The notes under the pieces were generated by a model. It was given only the letters and a program-made list of their open reading frames with translations, was not told the origin of the DNA and did no database searches. The translations under genes and the position numbers were made by a program. Shown piece after piece: positions 1 to 6,213 of a stretch of DNA of 9,414 nucleotides. The stretch is from positions 1-9,414 of the forward strand of contig CAMAFU010000050.1 in NCBI GenBank assembly GCA_945833725.1, in the 5' to 3' direction. Source of the stretch: an uncultured Treponema sp. GTDB lineage: Bacteria; Spirochaetota; Spirochaetia; Treponematales; Treponemataceae. Each line of letters opens with the position of its first letter. Within the stretch, counting starts at the first letter, position 1.

Positions 1-475
1 CATAGTCGCTGTCGGAAGGTTTTGTCCAGCTTAAAAGGGCGTTTCCGTCGGCAGCTGTTGCAGTAAAATCTGTTACTTCTGCAGGAGGCGTACTGTCTTC
101 TGAATTTGTTACAGTGGCCTTACATTCTGTTCCCCTGGAATAGTTTAACGAAAAGTCGAATGTTCTGACTTTAAATGTGTATTCGGTGTTTAATTCAAGT
201 CCAGTTACTTCAAGACTTGAAGTGCCTTTTAAAACCTCAACAGGCCTTTTTAATGTACCTGCGGCAGGCTCTGCGGATATTTCTACACCGCGGAAATCTG
301 CATCTTTAGGTTCACTCCAGCTTAATACGGCATTTCCGTCTGAAGCTGTAACAGTAAACTCTGTTACTTCTGCCGGGGATGCCGTGTCCTTTTCTTCTAC
401 ATCTGTCTTACAGCCGAACGCCGTAAAAACAAATGCCATTGCCGCAAGCACGGCAATCAGTCTGTGTTTTTTCAT
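1..475 (-). CDS. Lipoprotein with tandem fibronectin type III-like repeats (5' part; continues beyond window)
   Basis: The reading frame starts at the ATG at 475-473 and stays open for 158 codons to the window edge, so the C-terminus is missing. A ribosome site AGAGAGG lies 7 nt upstream. The protein begins MKKHRLIAVLAAMAFVFTAF with Gly21-Cys22 following: a basic n-region, a hydrophobic core, and a loose spirochaete-type lipobox with Cys22 as the likely lipidated residue. After a short acidic linker, a 97-residue unit starts at Pro34 (PAEVTEFTVTASDGNAVLSW) and a second copy starts at Pro131 (PAEVTDFTATAADGNALLSW). Each has the conserved early Trp and the 'L.L.TEYTFKVRT' strand typical of FN3 folds. 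Such proteins are normally anchored to the inner or outer membrane and are often surface-exposed in treponemes, binding ligands or carbohydrate; that role is inferred. A regulated leader precedes the gene. The class is fairly certain; the function is unknown. Confidence 0.85.
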   Translation of the reverse strand, partial: MKKHRLIAVLAAMAFVFTAFGCKTDVEEKDTASPAEVTEFTVTASDGNAVLSWSEPKDADFRGVEISAEPAAGTLKRPVEVLKGTSSLEVTGLELNTEYTFKVRTFDFSLNYSRGTECKATVTNSEDSTPPAEVTDFTATAADGNALLSWTKPSDSDY

Positions 476-506
476 AAAAACCTCTCTTTTTCCTAAAGAT
501 TATTTA

Positions 507-552
507 AAACAAAAAAAGCACAGTCCCCTGCCGGCAAAGCAGAGTTCCGTGC
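507..552 (-). terminator. Intrinsic terminator hairpin in the leader of the lipoprotein gene
   Basis: Read on the minus strand, the arm at 552-539 (GCACGGAACTCTGC) pairs with the arm at 531-518 (GCAGGGGACTGTGC). Twelve of 14 positions pair, including two G-T pairs, around a 7-nt loop, followed by seven T (517-511) and TTTT after a G. This is a textbook rho-independent signal. It ends only about 30 nt before the lipoprotein ATG, leaving no room for a full promoter in between. It therefore acts either as an attenuator in the lipoprotein leader or as a leaky end of the merR transcript. Confidence 0.75.
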
Positions 553-595
553 CTTTGTTCGCTTCCTGAATTTATATGTATTTTTAGAAAAATCC

Positions 596-629
596 GAGTT
601 GAGTTGAGTTGAGTTGAGTTGAGTTGAGT
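596..629. repeat. Pentanucleotide microsatellite (GAGTT)6, AACTC on the lipoprotein sense strand
   Basis: Six perfect GAGTT units (596-625) are followed by a partial GAGT (626-629). The array lies in the 5' region of the lipoprotein gene, between its likely promoter (668-696) and the terminator (507-552). Perfect short tandem repeats of this length are prone to copy-number change during replication. Five-base steps here would alter leader length or spacing rather than a reading frame. Confidence 0.95.
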
Positions 630-667
630 CTGACCGTCAGTCCGTCTGTTGTCAATACCATGGTCTT

Positions 668-696
668 ATTTTACCATTTTTTTATACTGCAATCAA
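668..696 (-). promoter_or_regulatory. Sigma70-like promoter for the lipoprotein gene
   Basis: On the minus strand TTGATT (696-691) and TAAAAT (673-668) are separated by exactly 17 bp. The site begins 7 bp past the merR stop codon, and a start near 661 would give a leader of about 185 nt. The leader would contain the AACTC repeat and the terminator hairpin. A second -10-like TATAAA (576-571) has no matching -35 element and would start RNA about 12 nt before the terminator hairpin, so it is the weaker candidate. Confidence 0.55.
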
Positions 697-702
697 ATTT
701 TA

Positions 703-1023
703 TTACTTTCTATATTTCCGGATTATCATGTACATTTCGGCAAGTTCCGAGCGAATCTGCCTTATGGAATCCAATATTTCCGCATTTTTGTCGTAGTTCA
801 TATTTTCGTGGAGAATTTCGTCTCTAGCTCCTTCTATCGTAAATTTCCTTTCATAAATAAGGTATTTTAACCGCAGAACTAAATCCAAATCCCGCTGAGT
901 ATAAACGCGACGACCGCCTAAATCTTTCCGAGGTGCAAAACTGGGAATAACTTCTTCCCAATACCGCAGAATATGAGATTTTACACCTGAAAGTTCTTCT
1001 ATTTCGCCTATGGAATATGTCAT
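703..1023 (-). CDS. Small MerR-family transcriptional regulator
   Basis: This 106-residue protein is a nearly bare MerR DNA-binding domain. The helix-turn-helix is at about residues 3-24 (SIGEIEELSGVKSHILRYWE). The wing is at about 30-46 (PRKDLGGRRVYTQRDLD), with the GGRR.Y signature that contacts DNA. A helix-rich segment follows (about 48-70), and a short C-terminal helix (about 80-106) could form the dimer coil. There is no cysteine and no effector-binding domain, so it is not a thiol or metal sensor of the classic MerR or CueR kind. The RYWE variant is typical of the small MerR-like proteins found in many bacteria without a known inducer. The ATG lies 4 nt after the der stop codon. The nearest AGGAG is about 18 nt upstream, inside der, so translation is probably coupled to der. 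The target is unknown. Confidence 0.9.
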   Translation of the reverse strand: MTYSIGEIEELSGVKSHILRYWEEVIPSFAPRKDLGGRRVYTQRDLDLVLRLKYLIYERKFTIEGARDEILHENMNYDKNAEILDSIRQIRSELAEMYMIIRKYRK

Positions 1024-1027
1024 TTTT

Positions 1028-2578
1028 TTACTGTTCCAAGCGCTCCTGCCATTTTTTTCGGCTGGCTTTCATTTCAAGCACAATAGGAATCTGATCAAAT
1101 CCTAAATCTTCCCGAATTCTGTTTTTTAAGTAAGTAACATAGCTTTCGGGAACATTATCAGGGCTTGTGGCAAAAATTCTAAAGGACACAGGATTTACGC
1201 CAGTTTGAGTCATGTACCGGATTTTAAAGTGAATTGCCTTTGTTGCTGGAGGCGGATAACGAAAAAGCCAGTCCTGCAAAGCCTTGTTCAAGGCAGAAGT
1301 TTCTATTTTTTGATTAAGCTGCCTGTAAAGCCTTAAGGTTGTATCCATAAGTTCTTTTATGCCATCGCCGTTAAGGGCAGAAAGTTTTAACACAGGCGCC
1401 CACTGCATCTGACCGAACATGTAGTGAATGTAATCTACCGTGTCCCGATATGTTTTTCTGCTGCTGTCTTTTAAGTCCCATTTGTTAAGGATAAAAATAA
1501 TGCCCCGCCCCCTTTCATAAGCAAGAGAACAGATTTTTTTATCCTGCTCGGCAAGACCTTCCTGGGCATCTATCATTAAAAAAACAACATCACATTCATC
1601 CAAAGATTTTATGGCACGGTTTACAGAGTAATATTCTACATTTTCGTGAACTTTTGCCTTGCGCCGTATACCTGCAGTATCAAGAACCTGAAATTTTCTT
1701 CCGGCATAAGAAAACGAACCTTCCACCACATCTCTTGTAGTGCCTGCATAGTCGGAAACAATGGAATTTGAAGAATGAGTAAGTCTGTTGGACAAAGTTG
1801 ATTTTCCAGTATTAGGCTTTCCCATTATGGCAATTTTTATGGGAATTTCTTCTTCCCCTTCCTGAACACCAGAAAAATCAAGTCTGGAAGAAATGCACTT
1901 TGCCAGTTCTGTAATATGATCGCCGTGATCTGCAGAAATAAAAAACAACTTTTCAAATCCGTATTGAAGATAATTCCAGCTTAAATTTTCGCCGCTGCCA
2001 CCTTCGCATTTATTTACGGCAACTATAACTTTATTCCAGTAAGGACGCAGAATGTGAATAAATTCTTCGTCTTCCCCGGTAATTTTGCCGGCTTCCAGCA
2101 AAAGAAGTATAATATCGGCATTTTTTATTGTGGCAAGGGATTTTTCTACAACAAGTTCATCCATTTCCGCTTCCCGGCTGCCTTGAATTCTGTCCAGTTT
2201 AAAGCCGCCTGTATCAACAAGATGAACAGGTTTTCCGTCGATAAAAGCAGTTCCTTCTACCGGGTCTCTTGTAACGCCAGGTGTAGGATCAACAATGGCA
2301 AGCCTTTTACGCATAAATCTGTTGAAAAGCGTAGACTTTCCCACATTAGGCCGCCCTGCAATGGCAAGGACAGGAAGATTTTTATAAGATTTGTCCGGGA
2401 AAAATTTAAGTTCTTCGGTAGCATTGGAATCTTTTTGACCAAATTCATCGGCATTTTCCGGAATAAAATTTTCTTCCGGTTTATTTTCTGTTTCTACGAT
2501 GATTTCTGTATTTTCTGTAATTTCAGATTTAGGCTTAGGCCTAGAAAAATCCGGTTTCTGTTTCTTTGCTTTTTTCAT
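1028..2578 (-). CDS. der: Ribosome-biogenesis GTPase Der (EngA)
   Basis: Der binds the 50S subunit and is needed for its late assembly. I chose the ATG at 2578-2576 (516 residues), preceded by GGGGCGGT. The frame stays open up to 2803, but that stretch runs into a palindromic intergenic element and encodes sequence unlike Der. The protein has a charged N-terminal extension of about 65 residues (many Lys, Glu and Asn), then two GTPase domains and a C-terminal KH-like domain (about 420-516). Domain 1 shows GRPNVGKS (75-82), PGVTRD (100-105), DTGG (122-125) and NKCE (189-192). Domain 2 shows GKPNTGKS (253-260), AGTTRD (278-283), DTAG (300-303) and NKWD (366-369). The G4 motif of domain 1 has Glu instead of the usual Asp. 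The extension makes the protein longer than the usual 440-490 residues. It probably shares a transcript with merR. Confidence 0.96.
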   Translation of the reverse strand: MKKAKKQKPDFSRPKPKSEITENTEIIVETENKPEENFIPENADEFGQKDSNATEELKFFPDKSYKNLPVLAIAGRPNVGKSTLFNRFMRKRLAIVDPTPGVTRDPVEGTAFIDGKPVHLVDTGGFKLDRIQGSREAEMDELVVEKSLATIKNADIILLLLEAGKITGEDEEFIHILRPYWNKVIVAVNKCEGGSGENLSWNYLQYGFEKLFFISADHGDHITELAKCISSRLDFSGVQEGEEEIPIKIAIMGKPNTGKSTLSNRLTHSSNSIVSDYAGTTRDVVEGSFSYAGRKFQVLDTAGIRRKAKVHENVEYYSVNRAIKSLDECDVVFLMIDAQEGLAEQDKKICSLAYERGRGIIFILNKWDLKDSSRKTYRDTVDYIHYMFGQMQWAPVLKLSALNGDGIKELMDTTLRLYRQLNQKIETSALNKALQDWLFRYPPPATKAIHFKIRYMTQTGVNPVSFRIFATSPDNVPESYVTYLKNRIREDLGFDQIPIVLEMKASRKKWQERLEQ

Positions 2579-2637
2579 ACCGCCCCATTCTACAACGAAA
2601 ACGGGGTTTTTGACGAGATGTTTTAAACTGAAGTTTT

Positions 2638-2738
2638 CTGCGGTTGGGAAAGGGACACACCTGCGCACACGCGCAAACGACAATAATTTCCAATATGTGC
2701 CCCTGTTCTTACCTGCGAGCCTGCGGTTGGAAAAGGGA
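2638..2738. repeat. 18-bp direct repeat, copies 83 bp apart
   Basis: CTGCGGTTGGGAAAGGGA at 2638-2655 and CTGCGGTTGGAAAAGGGA at 2721-2738 differ at one base. They bracket 65 bp containing a small dyad (TGCGC ACAC GCGCA, 2662-2675). The right copy abuts the long palindrome through ATTGTAGCGG. This may be a duplicated end of the repeat element. Confidence 0.85.
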
Positions 2739-2756
2739 TTGTAGCGGCGCGCAGCG

Positions 2757-2803
2757 TTGGTTTTTTTAGTGCAGGTTTTCAAAACCGGCACTAAAAAATC
2801 CAA
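2757..2803. repeat. Long imperfect palindrome (about 21 paired bases per arm)
   Basis: The left arm TTGG T TTTTTTAGTGC A GGTTTT (2757-2779) pairs with the right arm AAAACC G GCACTAAAAAA T CCAA (2781-2803). There are two internal mismatches and a nominal one-base centre. The A/T blocks are on the outer stem and the 3' side ends in A on either strand, so it lacks the trailing U-tract of an intrinsic terminator. It could still stall polymerase or protect the ptsI mRNA end. Confidence 0.9.
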
Positions 2804-2863
2804 TGAGGGTTACCGAACCGCGAAAAGCCCGGCCGCCCCCGGCGGTTCCCCCTTAATCTTTCC

Positions 2864-4558
2864 TTAATATTGGGGAAGAACTTTTTTTGCAATTTCTTCC
2901 ATCTCGCTTATCGTGTAATTTGAAAAAAGTTCTTTTGTTTGGGAAATAAGTTTCGGGCTCATACTGAAATTTCTAAGACCCATTCCCGCAAGAACAAGGG
3001 CACTTTGTTTTCGGCTGGCCATTTCTCCGCAAACACTTACATCTATGCCGGCTTTTTTGCCTTCTGTTATAGTGTGGTAAATCATTCTTAAAACGGCAGG
3101 ATGAAACTCATCGTAAAGAAAGGCCACTTTTGCATTTTCCCTGTCTACGCCAATTGTATACTGAGTTAAATCGTTTGTACCAATGCTGAAAAATCCGCTC
3201 ACTTTGGAAAGCATGTCTGCCGTTAATGCCGCTGCCGCCGTCTCCACCATTATGCCAATGGGCACATCCTTATTAAACGGTTTTCCCTCTGCCAAAAGTT
3301 CTTCCCTGGCCTTCTGCGCAATTTCCAGAGTCTTTTTTACCTGCTGCACATCTGTTATAAGGGGAAGCATTATTTTTAAATTACCGTAAACGCTGGCCCG
3401 GTAAAGGGAACGGAACTGTATTTTAAGCTGCTGTGGATTTGCAAGACTAAGGCGGATTGCCCTTAACCCCATAAGAGGATTTTTTTCTTCTTTAAGCTGA
3501 AGCTCGGAAGATGTAATAAGTTTATCGCCGCCGGAATCTAATGTTCTTATGGTAACAGTTTTGCCTTCCATAATTTCCAGAACTTTTCTGTAAGCATTAA
3601 ACTGGGCTTCTTCGTTAAACAGGTTGGAATGCCCGCCGTTACTTTCGCTCATAAACAGAAATTCTGTCCTAAAAAGTCCTATACCGTCGCAGCCTTCTGA
3701 ACGGGCAAGTTCTGCTTCTTCTACAGTGCCTATGTTGGCATAAAGATTAAGGACAACACCGTCTTTTGTTTTTGCCTTAAGATTTCTGTATTTTGCAAGG
3801 GTTGATTGATGTTCATTTTCCAGCTGGATTTTTTTCTGAAAATCGGCAAGAGTTTTTTCGTCGGGGCAGGATGTAACTTCACCGGAATTTCCATCTACCA
3901 CCACAGTCTGCCCTGTTTCAATTTGAGAAGTAATTCCTTCAAGAGCAAAAACAGCGGGAATTCCGTAATTTCGGGCAAGAATTCCTACATGACTGGAAAC
4001 TCCACCTTCCGTTAAGGCAAGTCCTGCAATTTTCCGTTTGGAAAGAATTATAGTGTCGCTGGGATTCATTTGAGAGGCAACAATTACGCTGCCGTCTGGA
4101 ACGCTTTCGATGTTAAAAGGGTGATAGTCCAAAAGTTCATCCAAAACTTTTCCGAAAATGTCGCATATATCCTGAGCCCTTTCTGCAAGATATTCGTTTC
4201 CGCTGGAGCGAAGTTTTCCGGCGTATTTTTCCGTCTGCCTGTCCAGAACAAATTCAATATTCAGGTTGTGTCCAAAAAAGGCATTTTTTAATTCTTTAAT
4301 AAATTCCGGATCGTTAAGCATAAGAAAATAAGTTTCGTAAAGCTGATTAAGAACCTGATTGCCCTTTGATTCTTCTATTTTTATGGAAATATCGGCAGTA
4401 ACTTTTTCGCAGCAGGACATAAAAAACTTCCACTGACTTTCGTGTTCACCGCTGTCAATAATTCGTCTTGGAATAATGCGGCGTGTATACTCCGGCAAAA
4501 CAAAAGCCTTACCAATACCAATGCCACCAGATGCAGAAGTTCCCAAAAACACACTCAT
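2864..4558 (-). CDS. ptsI: PTS enzyme I (phosphoenolpyruvate-protein phosphotransferase)
   Basis: Enzyme I takes phosphate from PEP onto a histidine and passes it to HPr in the cytoplasm, the first step of the phosphotransferase system. All 564 residues match the family length. The N-terminus SVFLGTSASGGIGIGKAFVL is typical and supports the ATG at 4558. The phosphorylated His is His190 in GGVSSHVGILARNYGIPAV. The C-terminal PEP-binding barrel shows GLFRTEFLFM (Arg297), TIRTLDSGGDK (Arg338), GIMVET (Glu439), GTNDL (Asn462-Asp463), GVDR (Arg473) and CGEM (Cys510, the proton donor). Every catalytic residue I checked is present, so it should be active. No ptsH or sugar permease gene is adjacent. 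In treponemes that lack sugar permeases the system is thought to be regulatory, but nothing here shows which applies. A strong promoter sits directly upstream, and no ribosome site is visible. Confidence 0.97.
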   Translation of the reverse strand: MSVFLGTSASGGIGIGKAFVLPEYTRRIIPRRIIDSGEHESQWKFFMSCCEKVTADISIKIEESKGNQVLNQLYETYFLMLNDPEFIKELKNAFFGHNLNIEFVLDRQTEKYAGKLRSSGNEYLAERAQDICDIFGKVLDELLDYHPFNIESVPDGSVIVASQMNPSDTIILSKRKIAGLALTEGGVSSHVGILARNYGIPAVFALEGITSQIETGQTVVVDGNSGEVTSCPDEKTLADFQKKIQLENEHQSTLAKYRNLKAKTKDGVVLNLYANIGTVEEAELARSEGCDGIGLFRTEFLFMSESNGGHSNLFNEEAQFNAYRKVLEIMEGKTVTIRTLDSGGDKLITSSELQLKEEKNPLMGLRAIRLSLANPQQLKIQFRSLYRASVYGNLKIMLPLITDVQQVKKTLEIAQKAREELLAEGKPFNKDVPIGIMVETAAAALTADMLSKVSGFFSIGTNDLTQYTIGVDRENAKVAFLYDEFHPAVLRMIYHTITEGKKAGIDVSVCGEMASRKQSALVLAGMGLRNFSMSPKLISQTKELFSNYTISEMEEIAKKVLPQY

Positions 4559-4565
4559 AAGTTTT

Positions 4566-4595
4566 ATTTTACTTTTGAAATGCCCTTACTGTCAA
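4566..4595 (-). promoter_or_regulatory. Sigma70-like promoter of ptsI, possibly giving a leaderless mRNA
   Basis: On the minus strand a perfect -35 TTGACA (4595-4590) and TAAAAT (4571-4566) are 18 bp apart. Only 7 nt separate the -10 element from the ATG at 4558, so RNA would start at or within a base or two of the start codon. No Shine-Dalgarno sequence is visible. Upstream, A-tracts at 4604-4610, 4616-4621 and 4623-4627 (minus AAAAAAACTGTG repeats) fall about 45-70 bp before the start, where an UP element would lie. Confidence 0.6.
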
Positions 4596-4598
4596 ATG

Positions 4599-4723
4599 CA
4601 CAGTTTTTTTCACAGTTTTTTGTTTTTCTGGGCGTATCCCTCCGTTTTGCATTCGCTTCACTTCGGGTCGGCTGTTCCGCCCTTCGCTATCCGCTCATTG
4701 GAGCAAAAAAACACAGTTTTTTT
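4599..4723. repeat. Three copies of CACAGTTTTTT(T)
   Basis: CACAGTTTTTTT occurs at 4599-4610. A tandem copy with six T follows at 4611-4621. A third, full copy at 4712-4723 supplies the loop and part of the right arm of the region B hairpin. The first two lie directly upstream of the ptsI -35 element and form phased A-tracts on the minus strand. Confidence 0.85.
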
Positions 4724-4766
4724 GCTCCAACTTTGGGGCTCCATAGCCTTACGCAAAGGGGCGTTT
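4629..4766. repeat. Intergenic element B: GC-rich palindromic element between ptsI and rsm22
   Basis: The gap between the divergent genes is 263 bp. Its centre (GGGCGTATCCC at 4630-4640 through CAAAGGGGCG at 4754-4763) differs in composition from the AT-rich flanks. It contains a dyad GGGtCGG/CCGcCC (4665-4682), the word CTTCGCTATCCGCTC (4682-4696), and a perfect 14-bp hairpin (4698-4730). Open frames across it are low-complexity and lack ribosome sites, so I call no gene. From memory, words like GGGTCGG..TTCCGCCCTTCGCTATCCGCTC recur between genes in treponeme and Bacteroidota genomes; this needs a search. It shares CTCATTGGA ... CCAAC with region A. Confidence 0.55.
4698..4730. repeat. Perfect 14-bp inverted repeat with 5-nt loop
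   Basis: TTGGAGCAAAAAAA (4698-4711), loop CACAG, then TTTTTTTGCTCCAA (4717-4730). The A/T block is next to the loop and no U-tract follows the stem on either strand, so it is not a standard terminator. The flanks CTCA on the left and CTTTGG on the right belong to element B. Confidence 0.95.
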
Positions 4767-4821
4767 TATGATAGTATCGTTTCCTGTTAAAAAATTTTAG
4801 AATCGTTACGGACGGATTTTT

Positions 4822-6213
4822 ATGGGAAATACAGAGTTTAAGTGGTACGAAAAAGCTTCTGGAAAAAAGCTGCGGAAACCGGAAAATATCGAAAAATTAA
4901 AACTTAAAGGCGAAGTAAAAAAAGCAGAAAAAAATAATAAAGCAAGTGCAGAAAAATCTTTTCATAAAAAAAACTTTTCCCAAACCTTAACCGACAGCAA
5001 AATTCTCTCCCTTTTTAACACAGAAAAAATTCCCGCAGAATCAAAGGCTGTTCTGGAAAATTTTGGTAAAATAGTTTCCGATACAGAAAAACTCTCCTTA
5101 AAACAGCAGACTCTTCTGCCGGAAAAAATAAAGCAGCTCAGCCATCTTCTTACAGACGACCGGGGTGACCGCAGGCTCGGCTACATGAACGATGCGTCTT
5201 TTGTAACTGCATACATAAATTACTTTCAGTGGTGGAATCTTGTTCGTCTTGTAAATCTTTTTTCCAATCTTCCAGCCGAATCCTTTCCTGTAGAAGACGG
5301 CGATTCCTGTCTTGATATAGGCAGCGGTCCCCTTACAATTCCAATTTCCCTTTGGCTTGCACGGCCGGAACTGCGAACAAAAAAAATTACATTTTACTGC
5401 ATGGATCTTTCCCAGAATATTCTTGCTGCCGGTGAAGAAATTTTTTATTCAATATGTGCAAAAACCATAAAAAACGGTCAGCAACCCTGGAAAATAGTCC
5501 GCATAAAAGGAACCGGCGGAACACAACTGCGTACAAAGCCCGTTTTTATTGCCTGCGGAAATGTTCTTAACGAAAGGGCGCAGAACTCTCAAAAAGAAGG
5601 CGACTTTCTTTCAAAAAAATTTACAGAGGAAATTATTTCATATTTTGATAAAGATGATAATTCCAGAACAAAAACTGTTTTAATTGTTGAACCAGGCGAC
5701 CCTCATTCTGCCAGACTTGTAAGTCTTATGCGGTCTGCCCTTATAAAGCGGGATTTTTTGCCTTTAAGTCCGTGTCCGCATTATTTGCCATGTCCTATGG
5801 AAGGACGCACAAAAAACTGTCCCGACAGAAAATGGTGCAATTTTGCTTTTTCCACCGAAAATTCCCCGGCTTCTCTTTTAAAACTTTCCGAAAAATCAAA
5901 ACTAAAAAAAGACAGGGCTGTTTTAAGTTTTGTGCTTGCTCAAAAAAAATCCGTCATCAAAACAGATGAAGAAAACAAAAAAACTCCAGACTTGCAAAAC
6001 AGCTTCTTTTTACGGGTTGCCAGCGATTTAATTCACCTGCCGGAAATGCACACTGCAGGCTATTATTGCTGCACAAATATAGGTCTTGTTCTTGCAATAA
6101 ATAAAAGCCGCCGCAAAATAAAAAACGGCGACCTTATATGTTCCGCCCCTCCAAAAGATATTAAAGGGCTTTCAACCGACAAAAAAACCGGTGCACTAAT
6201 TATAGAAATTTAA
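4822..6213 (+). CDS. Small ribosomal subunit Rsm22-family methyltransferase-like protein
   Basis: The family is related to yeast Rsm22 and human METTL17, which act in assembly of the mitochondrial small ribosomal subunit; the bacterial role is not well defined. The 463 residues start with about 110 Lys/Glu-rich residues. A methyltransferase-like core follows, with the SAM-loop motif SCLDIGSGPLTIPISLW (162-178) and a strand end YCMDLS (192-197). Further on are LIVEPGDPHSARL (287-299) and a four-cysteine cluster Cys318, Cys324, Cys333 and Cys339 in CPHYLPCP...NCPDRKWCNF. METTL17 binds a 4Fe-4S cluster through a similar set of cysteines, so an Fe-S site is plausible here. The ATG at 4822 follows GGACGGA by 5 nt. 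The gene stands alone on the plus strand, divergent from ptsI and convergent with the next gene. The family call is firm; the substrate is unknown. Confidence 0.88.
   Translation: MGNTEFKWYEKASGKKLRKPENIEKLKLKGEVKKAEKNNKASAEKSFHKKNFSQTLTDSKILSLFNTEKIPAESKAVLENFGKIVSDTEKLSLKQQTLLPEKIKQLSHLLTDDRGDRRLGYMNDASFVTAYINYFQWWNLVRLVNLFSNLPAESFPVEDGDSCLDIGSGPLTIPISLWLARPELRTKKITFYCMDLSQNILAAGEEIFYSICAKTIKNGQQPWKIVRIKGTGGTQLRTKPVFIACGNVLNERAQNSQKEGDFLSKKFTEEIISYFDKDDNSRTKTVLIVEPGDPHSARLVSLMRSALIKRDFLPLSPCPHYLPCPMEGRTKNCPDRKWCNFAFSTENSPASLLKLSEKSKLKKDRAVLSFVLAQKKSVIKTDEENKKTPDLQNSFFLRVASDLIHLPEMHTAGYYCCTNIGLVLAINKSRRKIKNGDLICSAPPKDIKGLSTDKKTGALIIEI

Larger units (their letters stand above)
2579..2863. repeat. 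Intergenic region A: GC-rich palindromic element between ptsI and der
   Basis: I see no convincing gene in these 285 bp. From right to left they hold a GC hairpin (CCGCC 2833-2837 / GGCGG 2841-2845), a GGTT/AACC mini-hairpin near 2808-2819, and a long imperfect palindrome at 2757-2803. Beyond these lie a near-identical 18-bp direct repeat (2638-2655 and 2721-2738) and a small TGCGC/GCGCA hairpin (2662-2675). Local GC content and dyad density are well above the flanking genes. The pattern suggests an interspersed repeat element rather than a promoter region. The CTCATTGGA boundary beside the long palindrome (minus strand) recurs in region B (4692-4702). Confidence 0.6.

Noticed and set aside
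630..640. CTGAC C GTCAG palindrome as an operator
   Set aside because: Five-base arms with a one-base centre are too small to support without a second copy.
627..655. Perfect TTGACA at 655-650 (minus) as a promoter -35 element
   Set aside because: At 17 bp spacing the -10 position reads CAGACT, a poor match. TTGATT-N17-TAAAAT at 696-668 is better.
2054..2626. 190-codon plus-strand open frame
   Set aside because: It lies antisense to der, with composition expected from the complement of an AT-rich gene, and has no ribosome site or recognisable domain.
2579..2803. In-frame extension of der to an upstream ATG at 2803
   Set aside because: The added 75 residues are Arg-rich, translated from the palindromic element, and unlike Der. 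The ATG at 2578 begins a plausible protein.
2757..2803. Intrinsic terminator for ptsI
   Set aside because: The stem is strong, but both strands read A, not T, after the GC part of the stem.
2757..4730. Integron attC sites
   Set aside because: The palindromes are attC-like in having conserved ends and variable stems. However, I could not find paired RYYYAAC / GTTRRRY core sites, and the flanking genes are housekeeping genes on both strands.
4442..4790. Overlapping plus-strand open frames across the ptsI start and element B
   Set aside because: They overlap ptsI antisense, run through palindromic repeat sequence, lack ribosome sites and resemble no family I know.
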